From contig NZ_JAKGSI010000005.1 in assembly GCF_021568315.1 (NCBI RefSeq), positions 62,001 through 126,000 on the forward strand: DNA of 64,000 nt. The letters run 5' to 3'. This DNA comes from Corynebacterium uropygiale. GTDB taxonomy: Bacteria > Actinomycetota > Actinomycetes > Mycobacteriales > Mycobacteriaceae. Numbering within the stretch: position 1 is the stretch's first letter; every line of letters starts with the position of its first letter. Made by a program: the position numbers and the translations under genes. The notes under the pieces are model-generated. The model was not told the origin of the DNA. It searched no databases and saw only the letters and a list, made by a program, of their open reading frames with translations. Positions 17,973 through 25,279 of the stretch are shown one piece after another.

Positions 17973-18434
17973 TTAGAAGGCGATCTTCACGAGGAGTTCC
18001 AGCAGTAGCGCGCGTTCGCCAGGGCTCAGTCGAGAGAGGGTGAGGTCTTCGGATTCCTTCGTGAGGGCGTGGGCGCGGCGATAGACGTCAACCCCTTTCG
18101 GGGTAGCCGTGATGAGTCGAGAGCGCTTGTCCTTGGGGTCAGGAACCCGTCGAACGAGCCCTTCCTTCTCGAGATGATCGACGATCCCGACGACCTGACT
18201 GGGATCGAGCCCCAGGAAAAATGCCAGGTCACGCTGGGTGGGTGTGAATTCTGAGGCTGCCAAGGAGAGGACCGAGTATTGGCGCACCTTGAGGCCGAGG
18301 GGAGCGAGAAGCTCATTGGTTTTTCCTGATCCGCGGGCGGCGGCGCGGGCGAAGAGGAATTGGGCATCTGCGGCGAGCTCGGATTGGAGGAGGTGGGCGC
18401 ACTCGTCGGGCATGTCGGACGGTGATGGGATCAT
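17973..18434 (-). CDS. phdR: MarR-family regulator (PhdR-like)
   Basis: Winged-helix repressor of 153 residues. The recognition region is TPTQRDLAFFLGLDPSQVVG (about 63-82), followed by the wing RRVPDPKDKRSRLITATPKG, which is the classic MarR block. Its place between phdT and phdB matches C. glutamicum PhdR, a repressor of the phd genes released by phenylpropanoid CoA thioesters. AAGGAG stands 6 bases before the ATG. It should bind the repeated elements found before phdT and phdB. Confidence 0.8.
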   Translation of the reverse strand: MIPSPSDMPDECAHLLQSELAADAQFLFARAAARGSGKTNELLAPLGLKVRQYSVLSLAASEFTPTQRDLAFFLGLDPSQVVGIVDHLEKEGLVRRVPDPKDKRSRLITATPKGVDVYRRAHALTKESEDLTLSRLSPGERALLLELLVKIAF

Positions 18435-18529
18435 GTGGGCTCCTTGGGGTGGGAGGCGGTACGTTCTCGTGGTTAATGGCGGCTTTCACGCTAGTACGTG
18501 ATGTGCTCTGAGCTGCATTGTTGCACTAG

Positions 18530-18577
18530 ATAGTTGACTTTTTCAACTATATGGGACATGCTCAAGTGTGTCCTACA
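18530..18577 (+). promoter_or_regulatory. phdB promoter and PhdR operator candidate
   Basis: ATAGTTGA (18530-18537) and TCAACTAT (18543-18550) form a perfect inverted repeat with a 5-base spacer, the usual shape of a MarR site. TTGACT inside it can be the -35. TGTGTCCTACA at 18567-18577 is the exact match of the element upstream of phdT. The phdB start is 28 bases further on, after GGAGGGA. Confidence 0.65.
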
Positions 18578-18605
18578 TCTCACTAGTGCATGTGGAGGGA
18601 AACTC

Positions 18606-19577
18606 ATGAACTCAACGCACACCCCTCTCCTGAAGGAGAAGGTCATCATCGTTACCGGGGCCGGCGCAGGCCTCGGCCTGGCCTACGCGAAGGAAATCGC
18701 CCGTCAGGGAGGTCGGGTCGTCCTCAATGACGTTGATGCGGCGTCTGTGGAGAAAGCCCTGGAAGACATTCGCTCCACTCCGGGCGTGGAGGAATCGGGT
18801 GGTGGCGCAGTGGCGGCCATTGCCCCTGTGGGAGATTCTGAGACGGCCGAGTTGCTTGTTCGTACTGCCGTCGACACGTTTGGGCGGCTCGATGGTCTCG
18901 TGACGAACGCCGGGATCCTCCGGGATCGCTCGCTTCTCAAGATGAGTGATGAGGACTTCGACGCGGTCGTCCGGGTTCACCTGCGAGGAACTTTTACTTG
19001 TGTTCGCGCCGCCTATGAGTACTTCAAAGGGAACAATGTTGACGGGCGCATCGTCTGCATTGGTTCGCCTACGGGCCAGCGAGGGAACTTCGGGCAAACG
19101 AATTACGCGGCAGCGAAGGCTGGCATCGTGGGAATGGTCCGCACGTGGGCGCTGGAGATGAAGCGGGCCCGCGTCGGTGTCAATGCGGTGATTCCGGTGG
19201 CCGCGACAGCTATGACACGCACCGTCCCCTACTTCTCCAAGGCAATTGAGGCCATCGACGAAGGGCGAGAGATTCCCGGCTTCTTCCGCCATGATCTCGG
19301 ATTCGGGACGGCGGAGGATGTCGCTGGTGTTATCGCTTACCTGTGTTCGTCGGAGGCTGAGGGAATCACTGGCCAGGTGATCGGGGTCGGAGGGGACAGG
19401 CTCCAGGTCTGGACTCATCCCGAACCTGTCATCGAGCAGTACCACGACGGCGGCTGGACAGCCGCAGACATGCTGAGCAGCGGCGGCGACATTATCCGCG
19501 GGAACCAGCAGAGCATTGGCGAGAAATTCCCAGAGCTGCCCGAGGGCCTGAAGCCGCGAGAGGAGAATCAATCATGA
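18606..19577 (+). CDS. phdB: Short-chain dehydrogenase (PhdB-like 3-hydroxyacyl-CoA dehydrogenase)
   Basis: NAD(P)-dependent oxidoreductase of 323 residues. The cofactor motif TGAGAGLG is at 17-24, NAG at 101-103, and the catalytic Ser154, Tyr167 and Lys171 are all present. In the phd pathway it should oxidise the 3-hydroxyphenylpropanoyl-CoA made by PhdE. It is longer than a plain SDR (about 250), with a 70-residue tail of the kind seen in peroxisomal-type hydroxyacyl-CoA dehydrogenases. The ATG at 18606 has GGAGGGA upstream; the stop overlaps phdC by 4 bases. Confidence 0.8.
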   Translation: MNSTHTPLLKEKVIIVTGAGAGLGLAYAKEIARQGGRVVLNDVDAASVEKALEDIRSTPGVEESGGGAVAAIAPVGDSETAELLVRTAVDTFGRLDGLVTNAGILRDRSLLKMSDEDFDAVVRVHLRGTFTCVRAAYEYFKGNNVDGRIVCIGSPTGQRGNFGQTNYAAAKAGIVGMVRTWALEMKRARVGVNAVIPVAATAMTRTVPYFSKAIEAIDEGREIPGFFRHDLGFGTAEDVAGVIAYLCSSEAEGITGQVIGVGGDRLQVWTHPEPVIEQYHDGGWTAADMLSSGGDIIRGNQQSIGEKFPELPEGLKPREENQS

Positions 19578-20461
19578 GGTATGAATGCGCCGTGGACGTC
19601 GACGCGATCGACGCCATCGATACTCATGTTCACCTGGAGGTCGATGGGTGCGGGCATAAGTCGATGCCGGAGGAATTTTTCACGGCCTCGGAAAAGTACT
19701 TCAAAGCCGAAGAGCGTACGCCCAGCATTGACACCATTGCTGAGCTCTATCGCGGCCTGAAGACGGCCGCCGTCGTCTTCACTATTGACGCCCGCACCCA
19801 GCTGGGGCACATGCCGAACTCGATTGACCATCTCGTTGAGGGCTGCGCACGGCACAATGACATTCTCATTCCCTTCGGAACCGTTGATCCGCGTACCGGC
19901 GATGCGGCGATTGTGGAGGCTCGACGCCAAGCGGAGGAGCTCGGGGTCAGAGGTTTTAAGTTTCATCCGAGTGTGCAGGGCTTTGACCCCTCAGACCGGC
20001 AGTTTTATCCCCTCTGGGAGGCGTTGGAAGAGATCGGACTTCCAATCGTATCTCATACGGGGCAAAACGGGATGGGGGCAGGTTTGCGTGGCGGCGCTGG
20101 TATCAAATTGCGCTACTCTAACCCGCTCCTGCTCGATGATGTTGCGGCGGATTTCCCTGGGCTGGACATCATCATGGCCCATCCCTCCGTGCCATGGCAG
20201 GAGGAGGCGAATTCCATCGCCGTCCACAAGCTGAATGTGTTCATTGACTTGTCGGGATGGTCGCCTAGGTATTTCCCTCAGTCTCTGGTGGGTATGGCCA
20301 ACAACTTGCTCAGCGAGAAGCTGTTGTTTGGCACGGACTACCCACTCATCACGCCCGATAAATGGCTGCGAAACTTCGCTGAACTCCCAATTAAGGAGGA
20401 AGTCCGGCCCAAGATTCTCAAGGAGAACGCCGTACGGCTTCTCGGATTGGGGACGCCATGA
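19574..20461 (+). CDS. phdC: Amidohydrolase-fold hydrolase (PhdC-like)
   Basis: TIM-barrel metal enzyme of the amidohydrolase-2 (ACMSD-like) family, 295 residues. Metal ligands are visible in DTHVH (16-20), GFKFHPS near 129, VSHTGQ near 160 and GTDYP near 256. In C. glutamicum the equivalent is required for phenylpropanoid side-chain shortening, where it is proposed to act on the beta-keto thioester in place of a thiolase. Overlapping stops and starts with phdB and phdD show a coupled operon. The exact reaction is less certain than the family. Confidence 0.75.
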   Translation: MRYECAVDVDAIDAIDTHVHLEVDGCGHKSMPEEFFTASEKYFKAEERTPSIDTIAELYRGLKTAAVVFTIDARTQLGHMPNSIDHLVEGCARHNDILIPFGTVDPRTGDAAIVEARRQAEELGVRGFKFHPSVQGFDPSDRQFYPLWEALEEIGLPIVSHTGQNGMGAGLRGGAGIKLRYSNPLLLDDVAADFPGLDIIMAHPSVPWQEEANSIAVHKLNVFIDLSGWSPRYFPQSLVGMANNLLSEKLLFGTDYPLITPDKWLRNFAELPIKEEVRPKILKENAVRLLGLGTP

Positions 20462-21675
20462 GGCAGGATCCATCGGGTGCTGAGCTTCAGCCAGCGGATG
20501 GCTACGCGCCGTTGAGTGATGTCCTGGGACAGACGCACACGCTCACCGCAACGGAGAAAAAGCTGCTCCTCACGCTCCGTTCCGCTTTGGAGCGACACAT
20601 CGTTCCGCACCTGGAATCGGCGTGGGATGAGGGAAATCTGCCCGATTCCTTCATTGAAGACTTGGAGAATCTCAATCTCATCGATCCGCCTGAGTTGAAG
20701 GAGTCTGGGGAACACGTCCGCCCATTGTTTACTGCCTTTCGGACGTTTGAGCTCGCGCGGTGCGACATCAATATCGCCACCCTCTATAACGCTCATGCCG
20801 GCCTCTTTCGTACTGCATGCCTTGAGGGCGGAGATGAGGAGCAGAGGGACTATTGGAAACCCAGGATTGACCAGCACAGCATTCGTGGTGTTTTCGCATT
20901 GACGGAACCGGATCACGGATCGGACATTGCGGGTGGCCTTGCGACGAGTGCTACCCAAGGAGCCGACGGGAGTTGGGTGATCAATGGGGCGAAGCGATGG
21001 ATTGGAGGTGCGGGGACGGCAGACTATCTGTGCACCTTTGCCCGTGATACGGCGGATGGGCAGGTGAAGGCCTTCCTCGTTCCGACGTCGGCGCATGGCG
21101 TCTCGATTGAGATTCTCCCTGCAAAATCCAGCCTGAGGATCATGCAAAACGCTGAGATCCACTACCAGGATGTGTGCGTCGAGCCGGATGCTCGGCTGCG
21201 CTGCATTAATTCCTTCAAAGACGTGGCGCGGTGTCTACGACTTATGCGGTCGGATGTTGCGTGGATCGCGACGGGTGCCAGCGCCGGAGCGTATGAGGCT
21301 GCGGTGGCATATGTGCGTGAGCGGCAGCAGTTCGGCAAAAGTCTCGGGAGCTTCCAGCTCACGCAGTATAAGCTCGCCGAAATGCTCTCCCTGGTCAGTA
21401 GCAGCCTTGCTCTGTGTATGGCCGTCACCGAACGCCAAAGTCACGGCATCTATCGCGATGAGGATTCGGCTCTTCTCAAGTTGACGACAGCCCGGAATCT
21501 TCGTCGAATAGTGGCTCTCGCCAGGGAAGTGTGCGGAGGAAACGGAATCCTTCTGTCGAATGCGGTCTCTCGGTTCCATGCGGACGCGGAAGCTGTGTAC
21601 TCCTATGAGGGAACTGACGACATCAATGCACTCATCGTCGGGCGCTCCATCACCGGAAAAAGCGCCTTTGTGTAA
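20458..21675 (+). CDS. phdD: Acyl-CoA dehydrogenase (PhdD-like)
   Basis: FAD-dependent dehydrogenase of 405 residues. FALTEPDHGSDIAGG (about 145-159) and WVINGAKRWIGG (near 174-185) are the family's FAD/substrate strands, and the catalytic base is Glu384 in YEGTDDINALIVGR. The sequence is closest to the glutaryl-CoA dehydrogenase branch. It should convert saturated 3-arylpropionyl-CoA to the cinnamoyl-CoA level so that phenylpropionates enter the same route as cinnamates. The start overlaps phdC by 4 bases. Confidence 0.8.
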   Translation: MRQDPSGAELQPADGYAPLSDVLGQTHTLTATEKKLLLTLRSALERHIVPHLESAWDEGNLPDSFIEDLENLNLIDPPELKESGEHVRPLFTAFRTFELARCDINIATLYNAHAGLFRTACLEGGDEEQRDYWKPRIDQHSIRGVFALTEPDHGSDIAGGLATSATQGADGSWVINGAKRWIGGAGTADYLCTFARDTADGQVKAFLVPTSAHGVSIEILPAKSSLRIMQNAEIHYQDVCVEPDARLRCINSFKDVARCLRLMRSDVAWIATGASAGAYEAAVAYVRERQQFGKSLGSFQLTQYKLAEMLSLVSSSLALCMAVTERQSHGIYRDEDSALLKLTTARNLRRIVALAREVCGGNGILLSNAVSRFHADAEAVYSYEGTDDINALIVGRSITGKSAFV

Positions 21676-21701
21676 ACACACTGTGAAAAGAAAGGACAAT
21701 C

Positions 21702-22169
21702 ATGTCTGACAGCTCTATCACCACCATTGACTTTTCGGATGCCCCTTCCCTGGAGGGAAAGGACCTGGGGCATTCATCGTGGATTGAGATCACCCAGGAG
21801 CGGGTGAACACTTTCGCCGATGCGACAGACGATCACCAGTGGATCCACGTTGACCCGGAGAGGGCGAAAGAGAGCCCCTTCGGCGGGCCTATTGCCCATG
21901 GCTTCCTCACGCTGTCTTTGGTGATTCCGCTCTGGACGGAGCTCCTCGAGATCACCGGAGTGAGCACCAAAGTGAACTACGGTCTGGATCGCGTTCGGTT
22001 TACCTCCCCGGTCCCTGTTGGTTCCCGTGTGCGTCTCGGCGCGCGCGTGACGGAAGTGTCGGAGGCTAAAGGCGGCGGTCTCCATATCGTCGCTGATGGT
22101 GTAATCGAGATTGAGGGGCAGGAGCGGCCGGCGGTCGTCGCGACGTTCATTACCCGCGTATACCCCTGA
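21702..22169 (+). CDS. phdE: MaoC-type enoyl-CoA hydratase (PhdE-like)
   Basis: Hot-dog fold hydratase of 155 residues. The hydratase-2 motif is seen at 38-51 (F-A-D-A-T-D-D-H-Q-W-I-H-V-D), with catalytic Asp44 and His49; GGPIAHGFLTLSL follows. It should add water to the cinnamoyl-CoA double bond before PhdB acts. AGAAAGGA precedes the ATG. It is the last gene of the rightward phd operon, and no hairpin terminator was seen before the IclR gene. Confidence 0.82.
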   Translation: MSDSSITTIDFSDAPSLEGKDLGHSSWIEITQERVNTFADATDDHQWIHVDPERAKESPFGGPIAHGFLTLSLVIPLWTELLEITGVSTKVNYGLDRVRFTSPVPVGSRVRLGARVTEVSEAKGGGLHIVADGVIEIEGQERPAVVATFITRVYP

Positions 22170-22191
22170 TCCATAGCGGGGCGCATCCGTC

Positions 22192-22197
22192 TACTCT
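22192..22197 (+). promoter_or_regulatory. -10 hexamer (TACTCT) for a leaderless iclR-type transcript
   Basis: TACTCT ends 6 bases before the ATG at 22204, and no ribosome-binding site is present. This suggests that the regulator has its own promoter and is not only read from phdE. Confidence 0.45.
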
Positions 22198-22203
22198 TGT
22201 CTC

Positions 22204-22983
22204 ATGGCCAATTCATCGTCCGGGGAATCCGTGTTGGAGCGGGCAGCGAAAGTGCTCTCTGCTTTCACCGCAGATCACCCGGATATGAGCGCGGCGGAGG
22301 TGGCCCGCGCGACGGGGCTGAGTTCGTCCACGGCTCATCGCCTGTGTCGGCAGATGGTGGATGCTGGTCTTTTGGATCGGTTGGGCACTGGGCGTTTTGT
22401 TATCGGAGGTCGTGCCTGGGACGCCTTTCTGCAAACGAGTCCCGTGGAGCGGCTTCGGCTCCATGCTCACCCGGTCCTGGAACGGCTCCATGCTCAGCTG
22501 CGGTGTTATGTGGCCTTAGCGATTCCCGATTTTCCTCATCGCCAGATTCTCAACGTCGATTACCGGGACGAATATGGGCAGGCGAGTATTCTCGCGGCGC
22601 ACGGGGAAAGGGCGGATATATTTACGACGTCGGCAGGCATCGCCTTTCTTGCCTTTGGCCCTCGGCAGTGGCTGGATGAGCTGGTGGCCGAGGGGCCGGT
22701 GCTGAAGCCCGTCTTTTTCGGGGATCCGGTGGATACCTCGCTCGTGGAGGAGCAGGTGAGAATCTGCCGTGAGCGTGGACATTCGCACATTATTGGGGGA
22801 GTGGTCGCAGAAAACACTGCTATCGCTGCGCCAGTGCGGGGCGCTCGGGGGGATGTGGTCGCTGCAATGAGCGCCACGCTTCTCACGAAGGACGCAGATC
22901 ATGACGAGGTTGCAGGGGCAGTGATCGGTGCAGCGAAAGAGCTGAGCGAGCGAATATCCAACGACCGCAAGTTCACATTCTGA
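22204..22983 (+). CDS. IclR-family transcriptional regulator
   Basis: 259 residues. The N-terminal winged helix is at about 8-70 (MSAAEVARATGLSSSTAHRLCRQMVDAGLL), and the C-terminal IclR effector domain contains GIAFLAFGP and the late GGVVAENTAIAAPVRG strand. It stands between the phd operon and an MHS importer with two unusual palindromes in front of it (22990-23004, 23043-23057), so I infer that it controls the importer-isomerase-flavoprotein operon. It is not the pcaR gene, which lies at 45249-46049. Confidence 0.8.
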   Translation: MANSSSGESVLERAAKVLSAFTADHPDMSAAEVARATGLSSSTAHRLCRQMVDAGLLDRLGTGRFVIGGRAWDAFLQTSPVERLRLHAHPVLERLHAQLRCYVALAIPDFPHRQILNVDYRDEYGQASILAAHGERADIFTTSAGIAFLAFGPRQWLDELVAEGPVLKPVFFGDPVDTSLVEEQVRICRERGHSHIIGGVVAENTAIAAPVRGARGDVVAAMSATLLTKDADHDEVAGAVIGAAKELSERISNDRKFTF

Positions 22984-22989
22984 ACGGGG

Positions 22990-23057
22990 GTGCGTTCAAC
23001 GCACATTTCCTGGGCGGATTGTCGTCGGAACACCCCTGCATGTCCCATTGAATGGGA
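22990..23057 (+). promoter_or_regulatory. Two 15-base palindromes upstream of the MHS importer
   Basis: GTGCGTTCAACGCAC (22990-23004) and TCCCATTGAATGGGA (23043-23057) are both perfect palindromes around a single central base. They lie about 39 bases apart and 30-97 bases before a -10-like TATGAT at 23087-23092. The spacing fits activator or repressor binding by the IclR protein encoded just upstream. Confidence 0.55.
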
Positions 23058-23086
23058 ACTTTTCACGGTTGCTGGCGTCGGCACAA

Positions 23087-23092
23087 TATGAT
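23087..23092 (+). promoter_or_regulatory. -10 hexamer (TATGAT) of the importer operon
   Basis: TATGAT is one base from the consensus. Transcription from it would begin near 23099 and leave a leader of about 85 bases before the ATG at 23184. Confidence 0.45.
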
Positions 23093-23183
23093 CTCCGTCA
23101 TATTCGCTGTGGGAACCCGCGCCGCCTCACAGGGTGGCGCCCGGGCGTTCCCACTCCAGAACGAAGGACAGGAGACTGCCACG

Positions 23184-24506
23184 ATGAGTTCCGGACATCC
23201 CGTCAAGACGCCGAAGAAGGCCGCGCTGGCGTCCTTCCTCGGGTCCACGTTGGAGTACTACGACTTTGTTATCTACGGCTCGGCGTCGGCGCTGATTTTC
23301 AACCACCTCTTCTTCCCGCAGGGGGATAAGACGGTGGCGACGCTGGCCTCGCTTGCCTCGTTCGGGGTGGCGTATATTGCGCGGCCGATCGGCGGGCTGC
23401 TCATGAGCCACGTCGGGGACAAGGTGGGGCGCAAGACCGCCCTCATGATCACGCTCGTGGTGATGGGGCTGTCCTCCATCAGCATCGGGCTGCTGCCCAC
23501 GTACGAGAGCATTGGTCTGTGGGCCACGGTGCTGCTCTTCTTCTGCCGCATTGCGCAGGGCTTTTCCGCGGGCGCCGAGTCCGCCGGCGCCTCCACGATG
23601 ACGATGGAGCACTCGCCGGAGGGGCGCCGCGCCTTCTACACCTCCTCGGTGATGATGGGCTGCTCGGCGGGCAATGTGCTGGCCGGGCTCGTGTTCATGC
23701 CCTTCCTCGCCATGCCTGAGGAGCAGCTCATGAGCTGGGGCTGGCGCGTCCCGTTCCTCCTGTCCGCGCTTGTGCTCGTCGTCGCCTACTTTGTGCGCAC
23801 CCACCTGGAGGAGACCCCGGTCTTCGAGTACGCGGAGGAGGCTGAGCCCGCCCAGTTCGTTCCCGCCCTTGCGGTGCTGAAGTACCAGTGGCAGGACGTG
23901 GCGAGGATCGTCGGCGTCACGCTCTTCTCCGTCGTGCAGACCACCTTCATGGTGTACGCCCTCACCTACGGCACGGAGGAGGCCGGCATCCCGCGGGCCA
24001 CGATGGTGCAGGTCAACACGCTCGCCATGGCGGTCTCCCTCGCGACGATCCCCGCCGCGGCCATGGCCTCGGACCGGATCGGCCGCCGCCCCGTGCTGCT
24101 CTTCGGCGCGATTGGGTGCATCATCACCACCTACCTCTACTTCGACGCCATGAACCACCAGAACCTGGGGCTCGTCTTCCTGCTCTGCGTGATGAACCAG
24201 GGCTTCTTCTACTCCTGCTGGAACGGCGTGTGGACCGTCTACTTCCCCGAGATGTTCAGCGCGCCCGTCCGCTACACCGGGATGGCCATGGGGAACCAGG
24301 TGGGGCTCGTCTTTGTCGGCTTCGCCCCGAGCATTTCCTCCGCGCTCCTGGGCTGGGGCGGGTGGCTGGCCGTCGTCGCCTTCGTGAGCCTGAGCATCGC
24401 CTTCGCGGGCTTCCTCATCCTCACCAGCAGGGAGACGGCGTTCATCCCGCTGGAGGAGCTCGGCGCGGAGCACGATCCCACCAAGAAGGAGCTGACACCG
24501 GCATGA
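23184..24506 (+). CDS. MFS importer of the MHS (metabolite:H+ symporter) family
   Basis: Twelve-helix transporter of 440 residues. ASFLGSTLEYYDFVIYGSAS at the N-terminus and the loop SHVGDKVGRKTALM are MHS-family marks, shared with shikimate, dicarboxylate and aromatic acid importers. I start at the ATG at 23184, which has GGACAGGAG upstream; the frame is open back to 23052 but those residues look non-coding. Its stop overlaps the TIM-barrel gene by 4 bases, which in turn overlaps a flavoprotein gene, so a three-gene uptake-and-oxidation operon is likely. The substrate is probably a ring acid such as shikimate or quinate, by context only. Confidence 0.82.
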   Translation: MSSGHPVKTPKKAALASFLGSTLEYYDFVIYGSASALIFNHLFFPQGDKTVATLASLASFGVAYIARPIGGLLMSHVGDKVGRKTALMITLVVMGLSSISIGLLPTYESIGLWATVLLFFCRIAQGFSAGAESAGASTMTMEHSPEGRRAFYTSSVMMGCSAGNVLAGLVFMPFLAMPEEQLMSWGWRVPFLLSALVLVVAYFVRTHLEETPVFEYAEEAEPAQFVPALAVLKYQWQDVARIVGVTLFSVVQTTFMVYALTYGTEEAGIPRATMVQVNTLAMAVSLATIPAAAMASDRIGRRPVLLFGAIGCIITTYLYFDAMNHQNLGLVFLLCVMNQGFFYSCWNGVWTVYFPEMFSAPVRYTGMAMGNQVGLVFVGFAPSISSALLGWGGWLAVVAFVSLSIAFAGFLILTSRETAFIPLEELGAEHDPTKKELTPA

Positions 24507-25279
24507 GGGAATTCGGATTAGCCCCGCTCTCCGCGCTGCAGTGTGCCCCCGACGCCTTCGTGCGCGCGGCGGCCCAGGCGGGCTTCGACTTCGTGGGCCT
24601 GCGCGTGCAGGCGGTCACCGAGACCGAGCCTCAGCATGACCTCCGCCCCGGAAGCCCGCTGCACCAGGCCACCCTCCGGGCCCTGGAGGAGACCGGGCTG
24701 CATGTGAAGGACACGGAATTCCTCTGCGTCACGGAGCACACGACGCCGGCGGACTGGGAGCAGGCCCTTGACACGGCGGCGAGCTTCGGCGCGCGGACCT
24801 TCACGGTCTCCGCCGGGGACCCGGAGGAGGAGCGCCTCATCGACACCCTCGGGGCCATGGCCCGCAGCGCCGCGACGAGGGGGATCGAGGTGACCGTCGA
24901 GCCCATCAGCTACCAAGCTGTGCGCACCATCCCGCAGGCCGTGCGGGTGGCGCGGGCCGCCGGCGTGAAGGTGCTGGCAGACATCCTGCACCTGGGGCGC
25001 GTCGGCGCCACGCCGGAGGAGGTGGCCTCCGCGCGGGATCTCATCCCCATGGTCCAGCTCTGCGACGCCCCCGCGCAGGCCCCCGCCACGCGGGAGGGAC
25101 TCGTGGAGGAGGCGCGGGGGCTGCGGCTCGCCCCCGGCGACGGGGACCTGGAGATCCGCGGCATTCTCGACGCCCTGCCGGACATCCCGCTCAGCGTGGA
25201 AGCCCCGCACCCCCGCGGCGCGAAGGACCCGCGCGCATGGATCACGTACCTTGCCCAGCAGACGAAAGGATGGCGATGA
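24503..25279 (+). CDS. Sugar-phosphate isomerase/epimerase-like TIM-barrel protein
   Basis: 258 residues, xylose-isomerase-like TIM barrel (AP endonuclease 2 superfamily). Metal-site candidates are the Glu in TVEPISYQAV near 133, the Asp/His in VLADILHLGRVG near 160, and the Glu in SVEAPHPRG near 240. Members of this fold include 3-dehydroshikimate dehydratases, inosose dehydratases and hydroxypyruvate isomerases. With an importer before it and a ring flavoprotein after it, I infer a dehydratase or isomerase step on a hydroaromatic acid. It is a stand-alone barrel, unlike the QsuB-type fusion at 32487-34289. Confidence 0.7.
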   Translation: MREFGLAPLSALQCAPDAFVRAAAQAGFDFVGLRVQAVTETEPQHDLRPGSPLHQATLRALEETGLHVKDTEFLCVTEHTTPADWEQALDTAASFGARTFTVSAGDPEEERLIDTLGAMARSAATRGIEVTVEPISYQAVRTIPQAVRVARAAGVKVLADILHLGRVGATPEEVASARDLIPMVQLCDAPAQAPATREGLVEEARGLRLAPGDGDLEIRGILDALPDIPLSVEAPHPRGAKDPRAWITYLAQQTKGWR

